Part shown: piece after piece, positions 1 through 8,466 of the stretch
Numbering within the stretch: the stretch's first letter is position 1
Layout: each line of letters opens with the position of its first letter
NCBI GenBank assembly: GCA_934569225.1
Contig: CAKTKC010000006.1
Location: forward strand, 55,740-119,739
Direction: 5' to 3'
Source: an uncultured Oscillospiraceae bacterium
GTDB taxonomy: Bacteria; Bacillota; Clostridia; Oscillospirales; Oscillospiraceae
DNA length: 64,000 bases
Position numbers and translations under genes: made by a program
The notes under the pieces: generated by a model
Told to the model about the DNA's origin: nothing
Databases searched by the model: none
What the model saw: only the letters and a program-made list of their open reading frames with translations

Positions 1-1
1 A

Positions 2-1282
2 GAGATATATGAAGACATACATTTTGATTCTATCTCCGACGTCTGGCTGGGGGGCGATCACTACAAGTGGCGTCTCATGCGGGCCTGCGGCATACCGGAG
101 GAGAAGGTAACGGGAAGTGCATCCCCGGAGGAAAAGTTCCGTGCGTTCGCGTCCATCATGCCCTGCCTTATGGGCAATCCTGTCTACCACTGGAGCCACC
201 TGGAATTGCAGCGTGGATTTGATATCCACACGCCGCTGACCCCGGAGACCGCGGACGTTATTTACCGGGAGGCAAATGAGAAGCTGAAAAGCCTCTCCGC
301 CCGGAAGCTGATGGAGAAGTTCCGCGTAAAAGCCATCTGCACCACGGACGAGCCGGCAGACGATCTGCACTACCACACGCTGATTGCCCAGGATCCCACG
401 ATGAAAATCAGGGTGCTGCCCGCCTTCCGTCCGGACAAGGCCATCAATCTGGAAAAGCCTGTTTTCCCTGCCTATATCCGCCGCCTTGGGGATGTGGTGG
501 GACGGGCGCTGACCTCCGCTGCGGATGTCGCGGGTGCGCTGGTTGAACGGATCGATTATTTTGCCGCCCACGGCTGCCTGTGTGCGGATCATGGACTGGA
601 CGCCTGCATGTATGCCGCGCCGGATTTGGATACCGCCAACGAGGCATTCCGCAAGGCTATGGAAGGCACGCCGGTTTCCGGTGCTGAGATGGATGCCTTC
701 AAGACATACGTAACGCTGGCCTGCGCCAGACGGTACACGCAGCTGGGCTGGGTCATGCAGATTCACTTCGGCTGCCTGCGGGACAACAACAAACCCGCCG
801 TTGCGGCAATGGGCTCCGACCACGGCCATGACGCGATCAACAGCCGTTCCGGCGTGGAGAATCTGGCGCCGCTGCTGAACGAGTTCCTGGAAAACAACGC
901 TCTGCCGAAAATGGTTCTTTATTCGCTGAATCCAGTGGACGGCGCTGCCATTGCCTCCATCATCGGCTGCTTCCAGGGAGAGATTCCCGGCAAGCTTCAG
1001 CTGGGCAGCGCATGGTGGTTCAACGACAACCTTCCCGGCATGCGCCAGCAGCTCACGGATTTCGCCTGCAACGGCGCCCTGGGGCAGTTCGTGGGAATGC
1101 TGACGGACTCCCGCTCCTTCCTCAGCTATCCCCGGCATGAGTACTTCCGCCGGATCCTGTGCGCCATGATCGGAGAATGGGTGGAAAGCGGGCAGTACCC
1201 TGACGACAAGAAGTATCTGAAAAAAATTGTCGAAGATATCTGCTACAACAACACAAACCGTTTCTTCGGTTTCAACCTCTGA
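2..1282 (+). CDS. uxaC: Glucuronate isomerase UxaC (5' end outside window)
   Basis: Converts D-glucuronate to D-fructuronate (and galacturonate to tagaturonate), first cytoplasmic step of hexuronate catabolism. The open frame runs from base 2 without a start, so roughly the first 45 residues of this normally about 465-residue TIM-barrel protein lie outside. Family signatures seen are the block beginning LGGDHYKWRLMRACG near the start of the visible part, TTDEPADDLHYH, MQIHFGCLRDNN, and the C-terminal GSAWWFND and PRHEYFRRI. The internal ATG at 77 is not the true start because family-conserved residues precede it. The next gene follows after 18 bases and looks co-transcribed. Glucuronate could come from the beta-glucuronidase encoded at 10824-12587. 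Confidence 0.95.
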   Translation, partial: EIYEDIHFDSISDVWLGGDHYKWRLMRACGIPEEKVTGSASPEEKFRAFASIMPCLMGNPVYHWSHLELQRGFDIHTPLTPETADVIYREANEKLKSLSARKLMEKFRVKAICTTDEPADDLHYHTLIAQDPTMKIRVLPAFRPDKAINLEKPVFPAYIRRLGDVVGRALTSAADVAGALVERIDYFAAHGCLCADHGLDACMYAAPDLDTANEAFRKAMEGTPVSGAEMDAFKTYVTLACARRYTQLGWVMQIHFGCLRDNNKPAVAAMGSDHGHDAINSRSGVENLAPLLNEFLENNALPKMVLYSLNPVDGAAIASIIGCFQGEIPGKLQLGSAWWFNDNLPGMRQQLTDFACNGALGQFVGMLTDSRSFLSYPRHEYFRRILCAMIGEWVESGQYPDDKKYLKKIVEDICYNNTNRFFGFNL

Positions 1283-1300
1283 TTATGAAAGGACGTTATC

Positions 1301-2149
1301 ATGATGAATACTCTTCCTTTGACCCACGATTTTACCGGTAAGGTCGTTGTGATTACCGGCGCAGGCGGTGTGCTCTGCGGGAATATGGCGCGCGCCTATG
1401 CCAGAGCCGGCGCCAAGGTCGCCGCTCTGGATCTGAATGAAGAAGCCGTCAAAAAGCTGGCGGAAGAAATGAAGGCCGAGGGGCATATCTGCCTGGGCTA
1501 CAAGGCAAATGTCCTGGAGCCGGAATCTCTGGAGGCCGTCCACCAGCAGGTGCTGTCCGACCTGGGCTGCTGCGATATTCTCATCAACGGCGCGGGCGGC
1601 AACAATCCCCGGGCAACCACCGACAACGAATACCAGCACGAAGCCAAAGAGGGGCAGAAAACCTTCTTTGATCTGGATGCTGCCGGTGTGGACTTTGTAT
1701 TCAAGCTGAACTTCCAGGGAACGCTGATCCCCACCCAGGTGTTTGCCAAGGATATGGTCGCCCGGAAGCAGGGCTGCATTCTGAATATTTCTTCCATGAA
1801 CGCTTATACGCCTCTGACGAAAATCCCCGCCTACTCCGGCGCGAAGGCCGCCGTTTCCAACTTCACCCAGTGGCTTGCGACGCATTTTGCCGGTACCGGC
1901 ATCCGGGCAAACGCCATTGCTCCCGGCTTCCTGGTTTCCAATCAGAATCGGGCGCTGCTCTTCAATCCCGACGGAACCCCCACGCCCAGAACCGCAAAGA
2001 TTCTGGCCGGTACACCCATGGATCGCTTTGTAGACGCGGACGAGCTGCTGGGCGGTGTATTCTTCCTGACGGATGACAAGGCGGCTTCCGCCATCACCGG
2101 TGTGGTGCTGCCCATTGATGCAGGCTTCGCCGCATACTCCGGTGTGTAA
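1301..2149 (+). CDS. uxuB: SDR-family fructuronate reductase / D-mannonate oxidoreductase (YjmF/UxuB type)
   Basis: A 282-residue short-chain dehydrogenase, probably reducing D-fructuronate to D-mannonate with NADH, the step after UxaC. The nucleotide-binding motif TGAGGVLCG is at about 19-27, NGAGG at 96-100, the catalytic Ser at 164/165 (NISSMN) and YSGAK with Tyr178 and Lys182. Length matches the Bacillus YjmF type rather than the long mannitol-dehydrogenase-type UxuB of enterobacteria. An AAAGGA ribosome site precedes two adjacent ATGs (1301 and 1304). It sits 18 bases after uxaC and is followed by a terminator. The substrate is inferred from the neighbour; a general sugar SDR is the alternative. 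Confidence 0.85.
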   Translation: MMNTLPLTHDFTGKVVVITGAGGVLCGNMARAYARAGAKVAALDLNEEAVKKLAEEMKAEGHICLGYKANVLEPESLEAVHQQVLSDLGCCDILINGAGGNNPRATTDNEYQHEAKEGQKTFFDLDAAGVDFVFKLNFQGTLIPTQVFAKDMVARKQGCILNISSMNAYTPLTKIPAYSGAKAAVSNFTQWLATHFAGTGIRANAIAPGFLVSNQNRALLFNPDGTPTPRTAKILAGTPMDRFVDADELLGGVFFLTDDKAASAITGVVLPIDAGFAAYSGV

Positions 2150-2236
2150 CGCGGGGCGCAAACGATAATCGGAATGCAGGGCTTGTACATTTCCCTTCTG
2201 GTAAAATACCATACAGGCCGCAATTTCTTTTCTGAC

Positions 2237-2265
2237 GGGCAGCTCCGATGGAGCTGCCCTTTTTT
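2237..2265 (+). terminator. Rho-independent terminator after uxaC-uxuB
   Basis: Perfect 9-bp stem GGGCAGCTC/GAGCTGCCC with a 5-base loop followed by a run of six T. It ends the uronate operon before the starch module. Confidence 0.9.
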
Positions 2266-2405
2266 AGATCCACCGGAAACAAAGTGAGAAAGCAGTTTCT
2301 TTTCCGAAGGGATTACGATGAATGGTTTCTATAGAAAATGTAGGATTATAAGTACAGATTGCACAAAAATGCAGGCGTATATTACTGCAAGTCGTCCATC
2401 TTTCT

Positions 2406-2425
2406 TTACGAAACTACTTTCGTAA
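2406..2425. promoter_or_regulatory. Palindromic operator candidate upstream of the starch module
   Basis: Perfect inverted repeat TTACGAAA-N4-TTTCGTAA, ending 7 bases before the -35 box at 2433. A likely binding site for the LacI-family regulator at the module's 3' end, although the 4-base spacer differs from the usual central-CG LacI operators. The position just upstream of -35 would suit either activation or repression. Confidence 0.45.
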
Positions 2426-2432
2426 TCCGGCG

Positions 2433-2461
2433 TTGACGGTGGGAATCACAGGTGCTATATT
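2433..2461 (+). promoter_or_regulatory. Sigma-A type promoter of the starch module
   Basis: TTGACG at 2433-2438, 17-base spacer, TATATT at 2456-2461 with TG one base upstream (extended -10). Predicted start about 26 bases before the ATG at 2495. The rest of the gap 2270-2400 shows no gene. Confidence 0.6.
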
Positions 2462-2494
2462 GGGCTTACCAACAAAAAAACAGGAGGGTAAACC

Positions 2495-3661
2495 ATGAAA
2501 AAGATATTTGCAGTTGTATTGTCCGTTATGATGCTCCTCGGGATGCTGTCCATGACGGCTTTCGCGGACGAGAGTACGGACGAAACCATGATCCCCGTGG
2601 TTGTCCAGGTTCCGGAAACGTGGGGCGTCCCGAATCTGTGGGCTTGGGCGGATGACGGCACCAACGCCTTCGCGGCTTGGCCGGGCGAGGAAATGGACGC
2701 CCTGGCCGAGGGCTGGTATTATGCCTACGTTCCCGCATTTGTCCAGAATGTCATCGTAAACGCCAATCAGGGTACCGATGCCGCCGTCCAGACCGATGGT
2801 ATCGTGGTAGAGGCCGGTAAAGAAGTGTGGATCACGGTCGCGGAAGATCTGACCGCTTCCGTCTCCTACGAGGCGCAGCTGCGGGGCGAGATTCCCGCGT
2901 ATGTGGAAAAGTTTGTTGTTCACGCCTATGTTCCCCTGTCCTGGAAAACCGTGAATCTGTGGGCATGGTCCGCACCGGACGGCACCAACGCCTTTGAAAG
3001 CTGGCCGGGCAAGACCATGCAGGAGGGGGACAACGGCTGGTTCACCTGCAAAGCTCCCGTCTGGGTCAACTCCCTGATCATCAACGGCAACGAAGGCACC
3101 GTCCAGACCGAGGATGTCGGCATTGAGGGGAAGGAACTGTGGATCACCGTCTACGAAGATCTGACCTACGAACTGAGCTACGAAGACCCCGACAAGGCCG
3201 TGGACGACGTGACCGTACATGCTCAGGTTCCCGCAGACTGGACTGACCCCAGCTGCTGGGCATGGTCGGCGCCGGACGGCACCAACGCCTTCGCCTCCTG
3301 GCCCGGTGAAGCGCTGACCAAGGACGGCGACTGGTACAACGTTCAGGTTCCCGGCTGGATCAACTCCGTGATCATCAACGCCAACGAAGGTGCCGTCCAG
3401 ACGACGGATCTGTCCGTCGAGACCGGCAAGGAGGTCTGGGTCGTGGTGACCGACGCCGAAAACGCACAGGTCTTCTACGAAGAGCCTGCACAGGATGCCG
3501 CGGCCACCGAGCCTGCGGCCGAGACGACCGTCCCCGCTTCCACGGAAGCACCCCAGGAAGCGGCGGGGAGCAGCAATACCGGCGCAGTTGTCGGCGTTAT
3601 CGCCGCAGTCGTCCTTCTCGGCGGCGGCGCGGCGATCGCGGCAAAGAAGAAAAAGAGCTGA
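2495..3661 (+). CDS. Surface-anchored protein with three CBM26-like starch-binding domains
   Basis: A 388-residue exported protein with no catalytic domain. A signal peptide (MKKIFAVVLSVMMLLGML...AFA) is followed by three tandem modules at about residues 34-125, 140-229 and 238-327. Each has the pattern NLWAW...DGTNAF..WPG, then a W or Y-rich strand, V..VI.NAN.G and a closing strand, which I recognise as the starch-binding module 26 type. An Ala/Pro/Thr/Glu-rich linker leads to a C-terminal membrane segment ending AAKKKKS; no LPXTG motif is visible, so anchoring is probably by the membrane span. It starts the maltodextrin operon, so it likely captures starch at the cell surface for the transporter encoded next. 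Clear ribosome site CAGGAGGG. Confidence 0.8.
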   Translation: MKKIFAVVLSVMMLLGMLSMTAFADESTDETMIPVVVQVPETWGVPNLWAWADDGTNAFAAWPGEEMDALAEGWYYAYVPAFVQNVIVNANQGTDAAVQTDGIVVEAGKEVWITVAEDLTASVSYEAQLRGEIPAYVEKFVVHAYVPLSWKTVNLWAWSAPDGTNAFESWPGKTMQEGDNGWFTCKAPVWVNSLIINGNEGTVQTEDVGIEGKELWITVYEDLTYELSYEDPDKAVDDVTVHAQVPADWTDPSCWAWSAPDGTNAFASWPGEALTKDGDWYNVQVPGWINSVIINANEGAVQTTDLSVETGKEVWVVVTDAENAQVFYEEPAQDAAATEPAAETTVPASTEAPQEAAGSSNTGAVVGVIAAVVLLGGGAAIAAKKKKS

Positions 3662-3681
3662 AACACTCAACCGTATCCCCG

Positions 3682-3708
3682 GCGGGTACACGTCAGCCGT
3701 GTACCCGC
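3682..3708 (+). other. Intercistronic hairpin before the binding-protein gene
   Basis: Perfect 11-bp stem (3682-3692 with 3698-3708, core GCGGGTACAC) and a 5-base loop, without a T run. It lies between the CBM gene and the binding-protein gene, where such structures usually protect mRNA ends and allow unequal expression. Confidence 0.6.
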
Positions 3709-3732
3709 TGACGGTCTATCAAGGAGGCTTTT

Positions 3733-4938
3733 ATGAAACGGTTTCTCACTCTGATTTTATGCTTCGCGATGCTGCTGAGCCTGACCGCCTGCGGCGGCAA
3801 AACGGACGGCGCGGATGCAAACAAGCTGGTCATCTGGCACGACAAGGAAGATGCGGTGATCACAGCCCTTTCCGATTACCTGGCGCAGGCCGTACCGGAT
3901 CTGGAAATTCAATTTGAAAAGAAAACCAGTCTGACCGATTCCCTGAAGCTGGTGGGCAATGACCCCTCTGCGGCTCCGGATCTGTTTCTGTTTGCCCACG
4001 ATAAGATCGGCGTTTTTGCCGAAATGGGGATTCTGGCGCCTGTGGAGTCGCTGCTGGAGGAAGGGACGCTGGACAACTTCCTGCCCATGACCCTTCAGGC
4101 GGCCACCTACAAGGACACCCTGTATCAGCTGCCGCTGTATTTTGAAACGCTGCTGTTCATGTACAACCGCCGTTATATGCAGGATGACGAGGTTCCCGCC
4201 ACGACGGAAGAACTTTACGCCTATATGGAGAACAACACCGGGCGGGGGCGCTACGGCTTTGTGGAGCAGCACAGCACCGCCTACTATTCCGCCGCCTGGA
4301 TTCACGGCTTCGGCGGCTCCATCATTGACAGCAGCGGCACCCCGTTCCCCGACGGGCAGGCCGTGCAGGACGCGCTGGCCTACCACCTGAAATTTGTAAA
4401 GCTGATGCCGGGGGAGACGGAATACAATACCGTCAACACGCTGTTCCTGGAAGGAAAAGCGGACGCCACCATCGGCGGCCCCTGGATGGTCCCCTCCGCC
4501 AGAGAGGCCGGAATCGATCTGGGCATTGCCCCCATGCCGACGGTGGATGAGACCGGGCTTGCCCTGGCTCCCTACTCCGGCGTGCAGGGCGTTCACGTTC
4601 TGAAAGCTGCCGCGGAGCGGAAAACCGCGGCGGTAAAGCAGCTGCTGGCGGCGTTGGCAAAACCGGAGATCGGCACGTCTCTGGCGCTTGCCAGCGGATG
4701 CGCCCCGGCAAACGGCAGCTGCTATGACGACGCCCGCGTCGCGGAGGACGCTCTGGTGCAGGCCATGCGGCAGACGGCGGAGATTGCCGTCCCCATGCCC
4801 AATATTCCCGAAATGGACGTTATGTGGACTGTGGTCAGCAACCTCCTGACCGATGTGAATCTGTCCGGCAAGGATATTTCTTCCAGCTTCCAGGCGGCCG
4901 AAGAACAGGCGGAAAGCCTGATCGCGGGGATGAAATAA
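3733..4938 (+). CDS. Maltose/maltodextrin-type ABC transporter binding lipoprotein
   Basis: Extracellular solute-binding protein (family 1, MalE-like), 401 residues. It begins with a lipoprotein signal ending LSLTAC, so Cys20 would be lipidated by Lgt (encoded at 20564) and the protein held on the outer face of the membrane. Family features include the LVIWHDKED opening, the PDLFLFAHDKIG block, the hinge region LPLYFETLLFMYNRR, and GPWMVPSAREAGIDLGIAPMP. The ribosome site is AAGGAGG. The two permease genes follow at 12 bases and then overlap. Maltodextrin is inferred from the flanking starch-binding protein and GH13 enzyme. Confidence 0.85.
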   Translation: MKRFLTLILCFAMLLSLTACGGKTDGADANKLVIWHDKEDAVITALSDYLAQAVPDLEIQFEKKTSLTDSLKLVGNDPSAAPDLFLFAHDKIGVFAEMGILAPVESLLEEGTLDNFLPMTLQAATYKDTLYQLPLYFETLLFMYNRRYMQDDEVPATTEELYAYMENNTGRGRYGFVEQHSTAYYSAAWIHGFGGSIIDSSGTPFPDGQAVQDALAYHLKFVKLMPGETEYNTVNTLFLEGKADATIGGPWMVPSAREAGIDLGIAPMPTVDETGLALAPYSGVQGVHVLKAAAERKTAAVKQLLAALAKPEIGTSLALASGCAPANGSCYDDARVAEDALVQAMRQTAEIAVPMPNIPEMDVMWTVVSNLLTDVNLSGKDISSSFQAAEEQAESLIAGMK

Positions 4939-4950
4939 AGGGAGTACGCC

Positions 4951-5841
4951 ATGGAGAAAAAGAAACGGAAGGAATGGATACGTTCCTACGCCTGGTCAGC
5001 GCCCTCCCTGCTGCTGATCGGGCTGATGGTGGTATTTCCCATTTTCTACACCTTCTATATCAGTCTGACCAATATGAATGTCTACCACTGGTTTGACTTC
5101 ACTCTGGTTGGGTTGGACAACTACATCCGGGCGCTGTTCGTGTTTGATTCCGGCTTCCTGTCTGCGCTGTTGGCAACGATCCTTTGGACAGCCGTCAGCA
5201 TGGTTTTGCAGCTGGTCATTGCCTTTTTGCTGGCAAATTTTCTGAATATTGAGAAGCTCCGGCTGCGCAAGCTCTATAAAACGGTGCTGATGTTTCCCTG
5301 GGCCATGCCCGGATATGTGGGGATTCTGCTCTGGAAAACCGGAATGTTCAACACCCAGTTCGGTCTGCTGAATCAATGGATGGACAAGCTGGGACTTACG
5401 GCGGTCAGGTGGCTTTCTTCCGACGTATCGGCCTTTCTGAGCTGCACGGTGGTCAATCTCTGGCTGGCGCTGCCCTTCATGATCATGATTATGGACGGGG
5501 CCTTGCAGAGCATTGACAAAAGCTACTACGAAAGCGCCATTCTGGACGGCGCGGGCGCCTTTGCCCGGGCAAAGTACATTACCATCCCCGCCATGCGTCC
5601 CATCATTGCCCCGGCTGTGATCATCACGGTGTTTACGACCTTCAAGCAGTTCGATGTTGTCTATCTGCTGACGCAGCAGGCCGGTGCGAAAACCGGCTCC
5701 GGCTTCCACACCATCCTGACCTACGCCTACGAAAACGCGTTTATCACCAACAATTACGGCTATTCTTCGGCCATTTCCATGATTATTTTCGCACTTCTGC
5801 TCCTGTTCTCCGCAAAATTCCAGCTGAAGGAGGATGCCTGA
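4951..5841 (+). CDS. ABC sugar permease, MalF type
   Basis: Inner-membrane permease of 296 residues with about six hydrophobic segments. The EAA loop that contacts the ATPase is seen as YESAILDGAGAFARAKYITIPAMRPII at about residues 190-215. The protein is shorter than enterobacterial MalF because the large periplasmic P2 domain is absent, as usual in Gram-positives. The stop codon overlaps the start of the next permease by one base. No ATPase gene is present in the module, so a shared MsmX/MalK-type ATPase encoded elsewhere is expected. Confidence 0.88.
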   Translation: MEKKKRKEWIRSYAWSAPSLLLIGLMVVFPIFYTFYISLTNMNVYHWFDFTLVGLDNYIRALFVFDSGFLSALLATILWTAVSMVLQLVIAFLLANFLNIEKLRLRKLYKTVLMFPWAMPGYVGILLWKTGMFNTQFGLLNQWMDKLGLTAVRWLSSDVSAFLSCTVVNLWLALPFMIMIMDGALQSIDKSYYESAILDGAGAFARAKYITIPAMRPIIAPAVIITVFTTFKQFDVVYLLTQQAGAKTGSGFHTILTYAYENAFITNNYGYSSAISMIIFALLLLFSAKFQLKEDA

Positions 5842-6686
5842 TGACGAAACACAGATGGAGGGAAGGCGTTGGGCTGACGGCGCTGAATGTCTTTTTCATT
5901 GCGCTGTGCTTTCTGACGCTGATCCCCATTCTCTATGCTCTGAGCGTCTCCTTCAACGGGTCAAACAGCCTGCTCAGCTCCGATTTTTCCTTTATCCCTA
6001 AGAATTTCACTCTGAAAAACTACCGGGAAGTCCTCTTTGGGGAGAACATCACCCTCTGGTTCCGGAATACCATTTTTCTGGCAGTTGTGACCGTTTTTCT
6101 GTCCCTGCTGGTGGCAGTCCCGGCGGCCTACTGTTTCTCCCGCCGCCGCTTTCCGGGGAGAAAAGCCATTCTGCGGTGTCTGGTTCTGCTGAATTCTTTC
6201 CCGGCGATCCTGTCCATGTTCGCGATCTACCGTCTGCTGCGGCCGATGGGTCTGGTCAATACCCGGCTGGGACTGATTCTCGTTTATACGGGAACCATGG
6301 CGGTGTTCAGCCTGTGGAACACCAAGGGCTACTTTGACACCATCCCCACAGAAATTGAGGAAGCTGCCAGAATTGACGGTGCTTCCGACGGCCAGATCGT
6401 CCTGAAAATCGTCATGCCTCTGGCAAAGCCCAGCATCATCACCACCGCATTGCAGGTGCTGATCTATGTGTGGAATGAATACATCTACGCGACGACCTTC
6501 CTGACCGGGGAAAGCAAGTACACCCTGGCCGCCGGGCTGAACGCCCTCCAGGCAACGGAGATGACCGGCTCCTGGCCGGTATTTGCGGCGGCGGCCATTA
6601 CCGTATCCCTTCCTGTACTTGTGATCTTCTTCCTGTGCCAGAAGTACATGACCTCCGGGCTGACGGCTGGAGGTGTCAAGGGATGA
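5841..6686 (+). CDS. ABC sugar permease, MalG type
   Basis: Second membrane subunit, 281 residues, about six transmembrane segments. The EAA loop is EEAARIDGASDGQIVLKIVMPLAKP, followed by the typical VWNEYIYATTFL stretch of MalG relatives. It overlaps the upstream gene by one base and the downstream GH13 gene by four bases (ATGA), so translation of the module is coupled. The ribosome site AAGGAGG lies within the end of the upstream gene. Confidence 0.9.
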   Translation: MTKHRWREGVGLTALNVFFIALCFLTLIPILYALSVSFNGSNSLLSSDFSFIPKNFTLKNYREVLFGENITLWFRNTIFLAVVTVFLSLLVAVPAAYCFSRRRFPGRKAILRCLVLLNSFPAILSMFAIYRLLRPMGLVNTRLGLILVYTGTMAVFSLWNTKGYFDTIPTEIEEAARIDGASDGQIVLKIVMPLAKPSIITTALQVLIYVWNEYIYATTFLTGESKYTLAAGLNALQATEMTGSWPVFAAAAITVSLPVLVIFFLCQKYMTSGLTAGGVKG

Positions 6687-8398
6687 AGCTGGACGCTGTT
6701 TTGCACATTCCCATGTCGGAATACTGCTGCGGACTGGACGAGCGCCGCATCGTTTACCGCCTGCGCTGCGCCAAAGGGGACATGAAGCGGGTGACGCTTT
6801 TCTATGCGGACACCGCATGCCGGGTAAATCCGATTCTGTTTACCTCCGTCCCCATGGAAAAGGTTCTGTCGGACGCCTGCCACGATTACTGGCAGGCAAT
6901 CGTAGACAGCCCATATAACCGGGTCTATTACTATTTTCAGCTGGACGACGGTGCGGAGACGAAGCTGTACTACAGCAATCTCTTTACCGACCAGCTTGCG
7001 CAGGATCGCTCGGAATACTTCAAGCTTCCGTTCAATCACCGCAGTGACATTGCCCGCGTGCCGGCGTGGGTGAAGGATGCCGTCGTATACAACATTTTCC
7101 CGGACAGCTTCGCGTCCGGAAAATGCGAAATTTCCGGGCAGCCCCATTCACAGCGCTTTGAGCAGCAAACCGTGCGGGGCAGACTCGGCGGAACGCTGGA
7201 CGGCGTTGCGCAGAATGTGGACTACCTGAAAGCGCTGGGCGTCAACTGTGTATATCTGAACCCAATTTTCGCCGCCGGGGAATACCACAAGTACGATCTG
7301 CTGGACTATTACCACGTTGACCCCTGCTTTGGCGGAAATGAAGCGTTCCGGACTATGGTCAATACGCTCCACGCCGCCGGTATGCGGGTCATCATCGACG
7401 GTGTGTTCAATCACTGCGGCTGGCATTTCTTCGCCTTTGAGGACGTGGTCAGAAATCAGGAAAAATCCCGCTATAAAGACTGGTTCTACGATCTGACCTT
7501 TCCCGTGCATCGTCCCGAAACCCCGGAGGAAATTCCGGACTACGCCTGCTTTGCCTACGAGCGCATGATGCCAAAGCTGAATACCGCGAATCCGGAGGTG
7601 CAGAAATACTTCTGTGACGTGGGCGCTTACTGGGTGCGGGAATACGGCATCGACGGCTGGCGGCTGGACGTGGCCAGCGAGGTCAACGATGGCTTCTGGC
7701 GGGCGTTCCGCAGTGCGGTCAAACGCGAGAAGCCGGAAGCGCTGCTGATCGGCGAGGTCTGGGAAAGCGCCGGTCACTGGCTTCAGGGAGACATGTTCGA
7801 CTCCACCATGAACTATGACTTCCGGAAGCACTGCTGTGCGTTTTTCGCCGAAAAACGCATTGACGCGGCAGAATTCTCCGGGCGCATTACGGATATGCTC
7901 ATGCGCTACCGATTGCAGATGCTCCCGGCACAGCTGAATCTTCTGGACAGCCACGATGTCAGCCGCTTTTTGTCGCTGTGCGGCGGGGATACCGCGAGCT
8001 ATCGGCTTGCGATCCTGTTTATGATGTGCTTTGTGGGAATGCCCACCGTTTTTTACGGAGACGAGCTTGGCGTTCAGGGTATGCAGGAGGAAGAATACCG
8101 CGCCCCCATGCCATGGAAGGGCGGCGACCTGGCGCTGCTGGGCTTTTTCCGAAAGGCCATCGCCATGCGGCACGCCTTATCCCCATTGCGGGAAGGCTCA
8201 TTTCAGATGTTGTCCGCTGAGGGGGGCAGCCGCGTGATCCGCTTCCGCAGGTATACCAGAACGTCGTCCGTGACGGTATCCATCAACGCAGGAAAAACCG
8301 ATGCCGCAGTTTCTTCCTCCGAAGAAACGCTGTATTGGGCAGAGGGACTGCAAGATGGCATCCTGTCCCCCGGTGGATTTGCCGTAGCTTTTCAATAA
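6683..8398 (+). CDS. GH13 neopullulanase / cyclomaltodextrinase-type glucanohydrolase
   Basis: Hydrolyses alpha-1,4 (and possibly alpha-1,6) bonds of imported maltodextrins or cyclodextrins in the cytoplasm; no signal peptide. A CBM34-like N-terminal domain occupies about residues 1-125 and the GH13 barrel follows. Conserved regions are DGVFNH (region I), GWRLDVASEV with nucleophile Asp329, LLIGEVWE with acid/base Glu358 and LLDSHD with Asp425. I chose ATG 6683, which follows GGAGGTG and gives a 4-base overlap with the permease; an upstream in-frame ATG lies well inside the permease gene. Length 571 matches GH13 subfamily 20 members. Maltogenic amylase is the closest alternative. Confidence 0.9.
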   Translation: MKLDAVLHIPMSEYCCGLDERRIVYRLRCAKGDMKRVTLFYADTACRVNPILFTSVPMEKVLSDACHDYWQAIVDSPYNRVYYYFQLDDGAETKLYYSNLFTDQLAQDRSEYFKLPFNHRSDIARVPAWVKDAVVYNIFPDSFASGKCEISGQPHSQRFEQQTVRGRLGGTLDGVAQNVDYLKALGVNCVYLNPIFAAGEYHKYDLLDYYHVDPCFGGNEAFRTMVNTLHAAGMRVIIDGVFNHCGWHFFAFEDVVRNQEKSRYKDWFYDLTFPVHRPETPEEIPDYACFAYERMMPKLNTANPEVQKYFCDVGAYWVREYGIDGWRLDVASEVNDGFWRAFRSAVKREKPEALLIGEVWESAGHWLQGDMFDSTMNYDFRKHCCAFFAEKRIDAAEFSGRITDMLMRYRLQMLPAQLNLLDSHDVSRFLSLCGGDTASYRLAILFMMCFVGMPTVFYGDELGVQGMQEEEYRAPMPWKGGDLALLGFFRKAIAMRHALSPLREGSFQMLSAEGGSRVIRFRRYTRTSSVTVSINAGKTDAAVSSSEETLYWAEGLQDGILSPGGFAVAFQ

Positions 8399-8400
8399 AG

Positions 8401-8442
8401 TTTTCCCCGACCCTTTCGGGCCGGGGAAAATTATGCTATACT
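8401..8442 (+). terminator. Hairpin terminator overlapping the promoter of the LacI gene
   Basis: Stem TTTTCCCCG-a-CCC / GGG-c-CGGGGAAAA (8401-8413 with 8418-8430), one mismatch, ending the starch operon. An extended -10 element TGCTATACT at 8434-8442 follows directly; its weak -35 (TTTCGG, 8414-8419) lies inside the hairpin, so the regulator has its own promoter. Confidence 0.6.
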
Positions 8443-8466
8443 GGAGAATAAGGTGGTGAAGCAATA

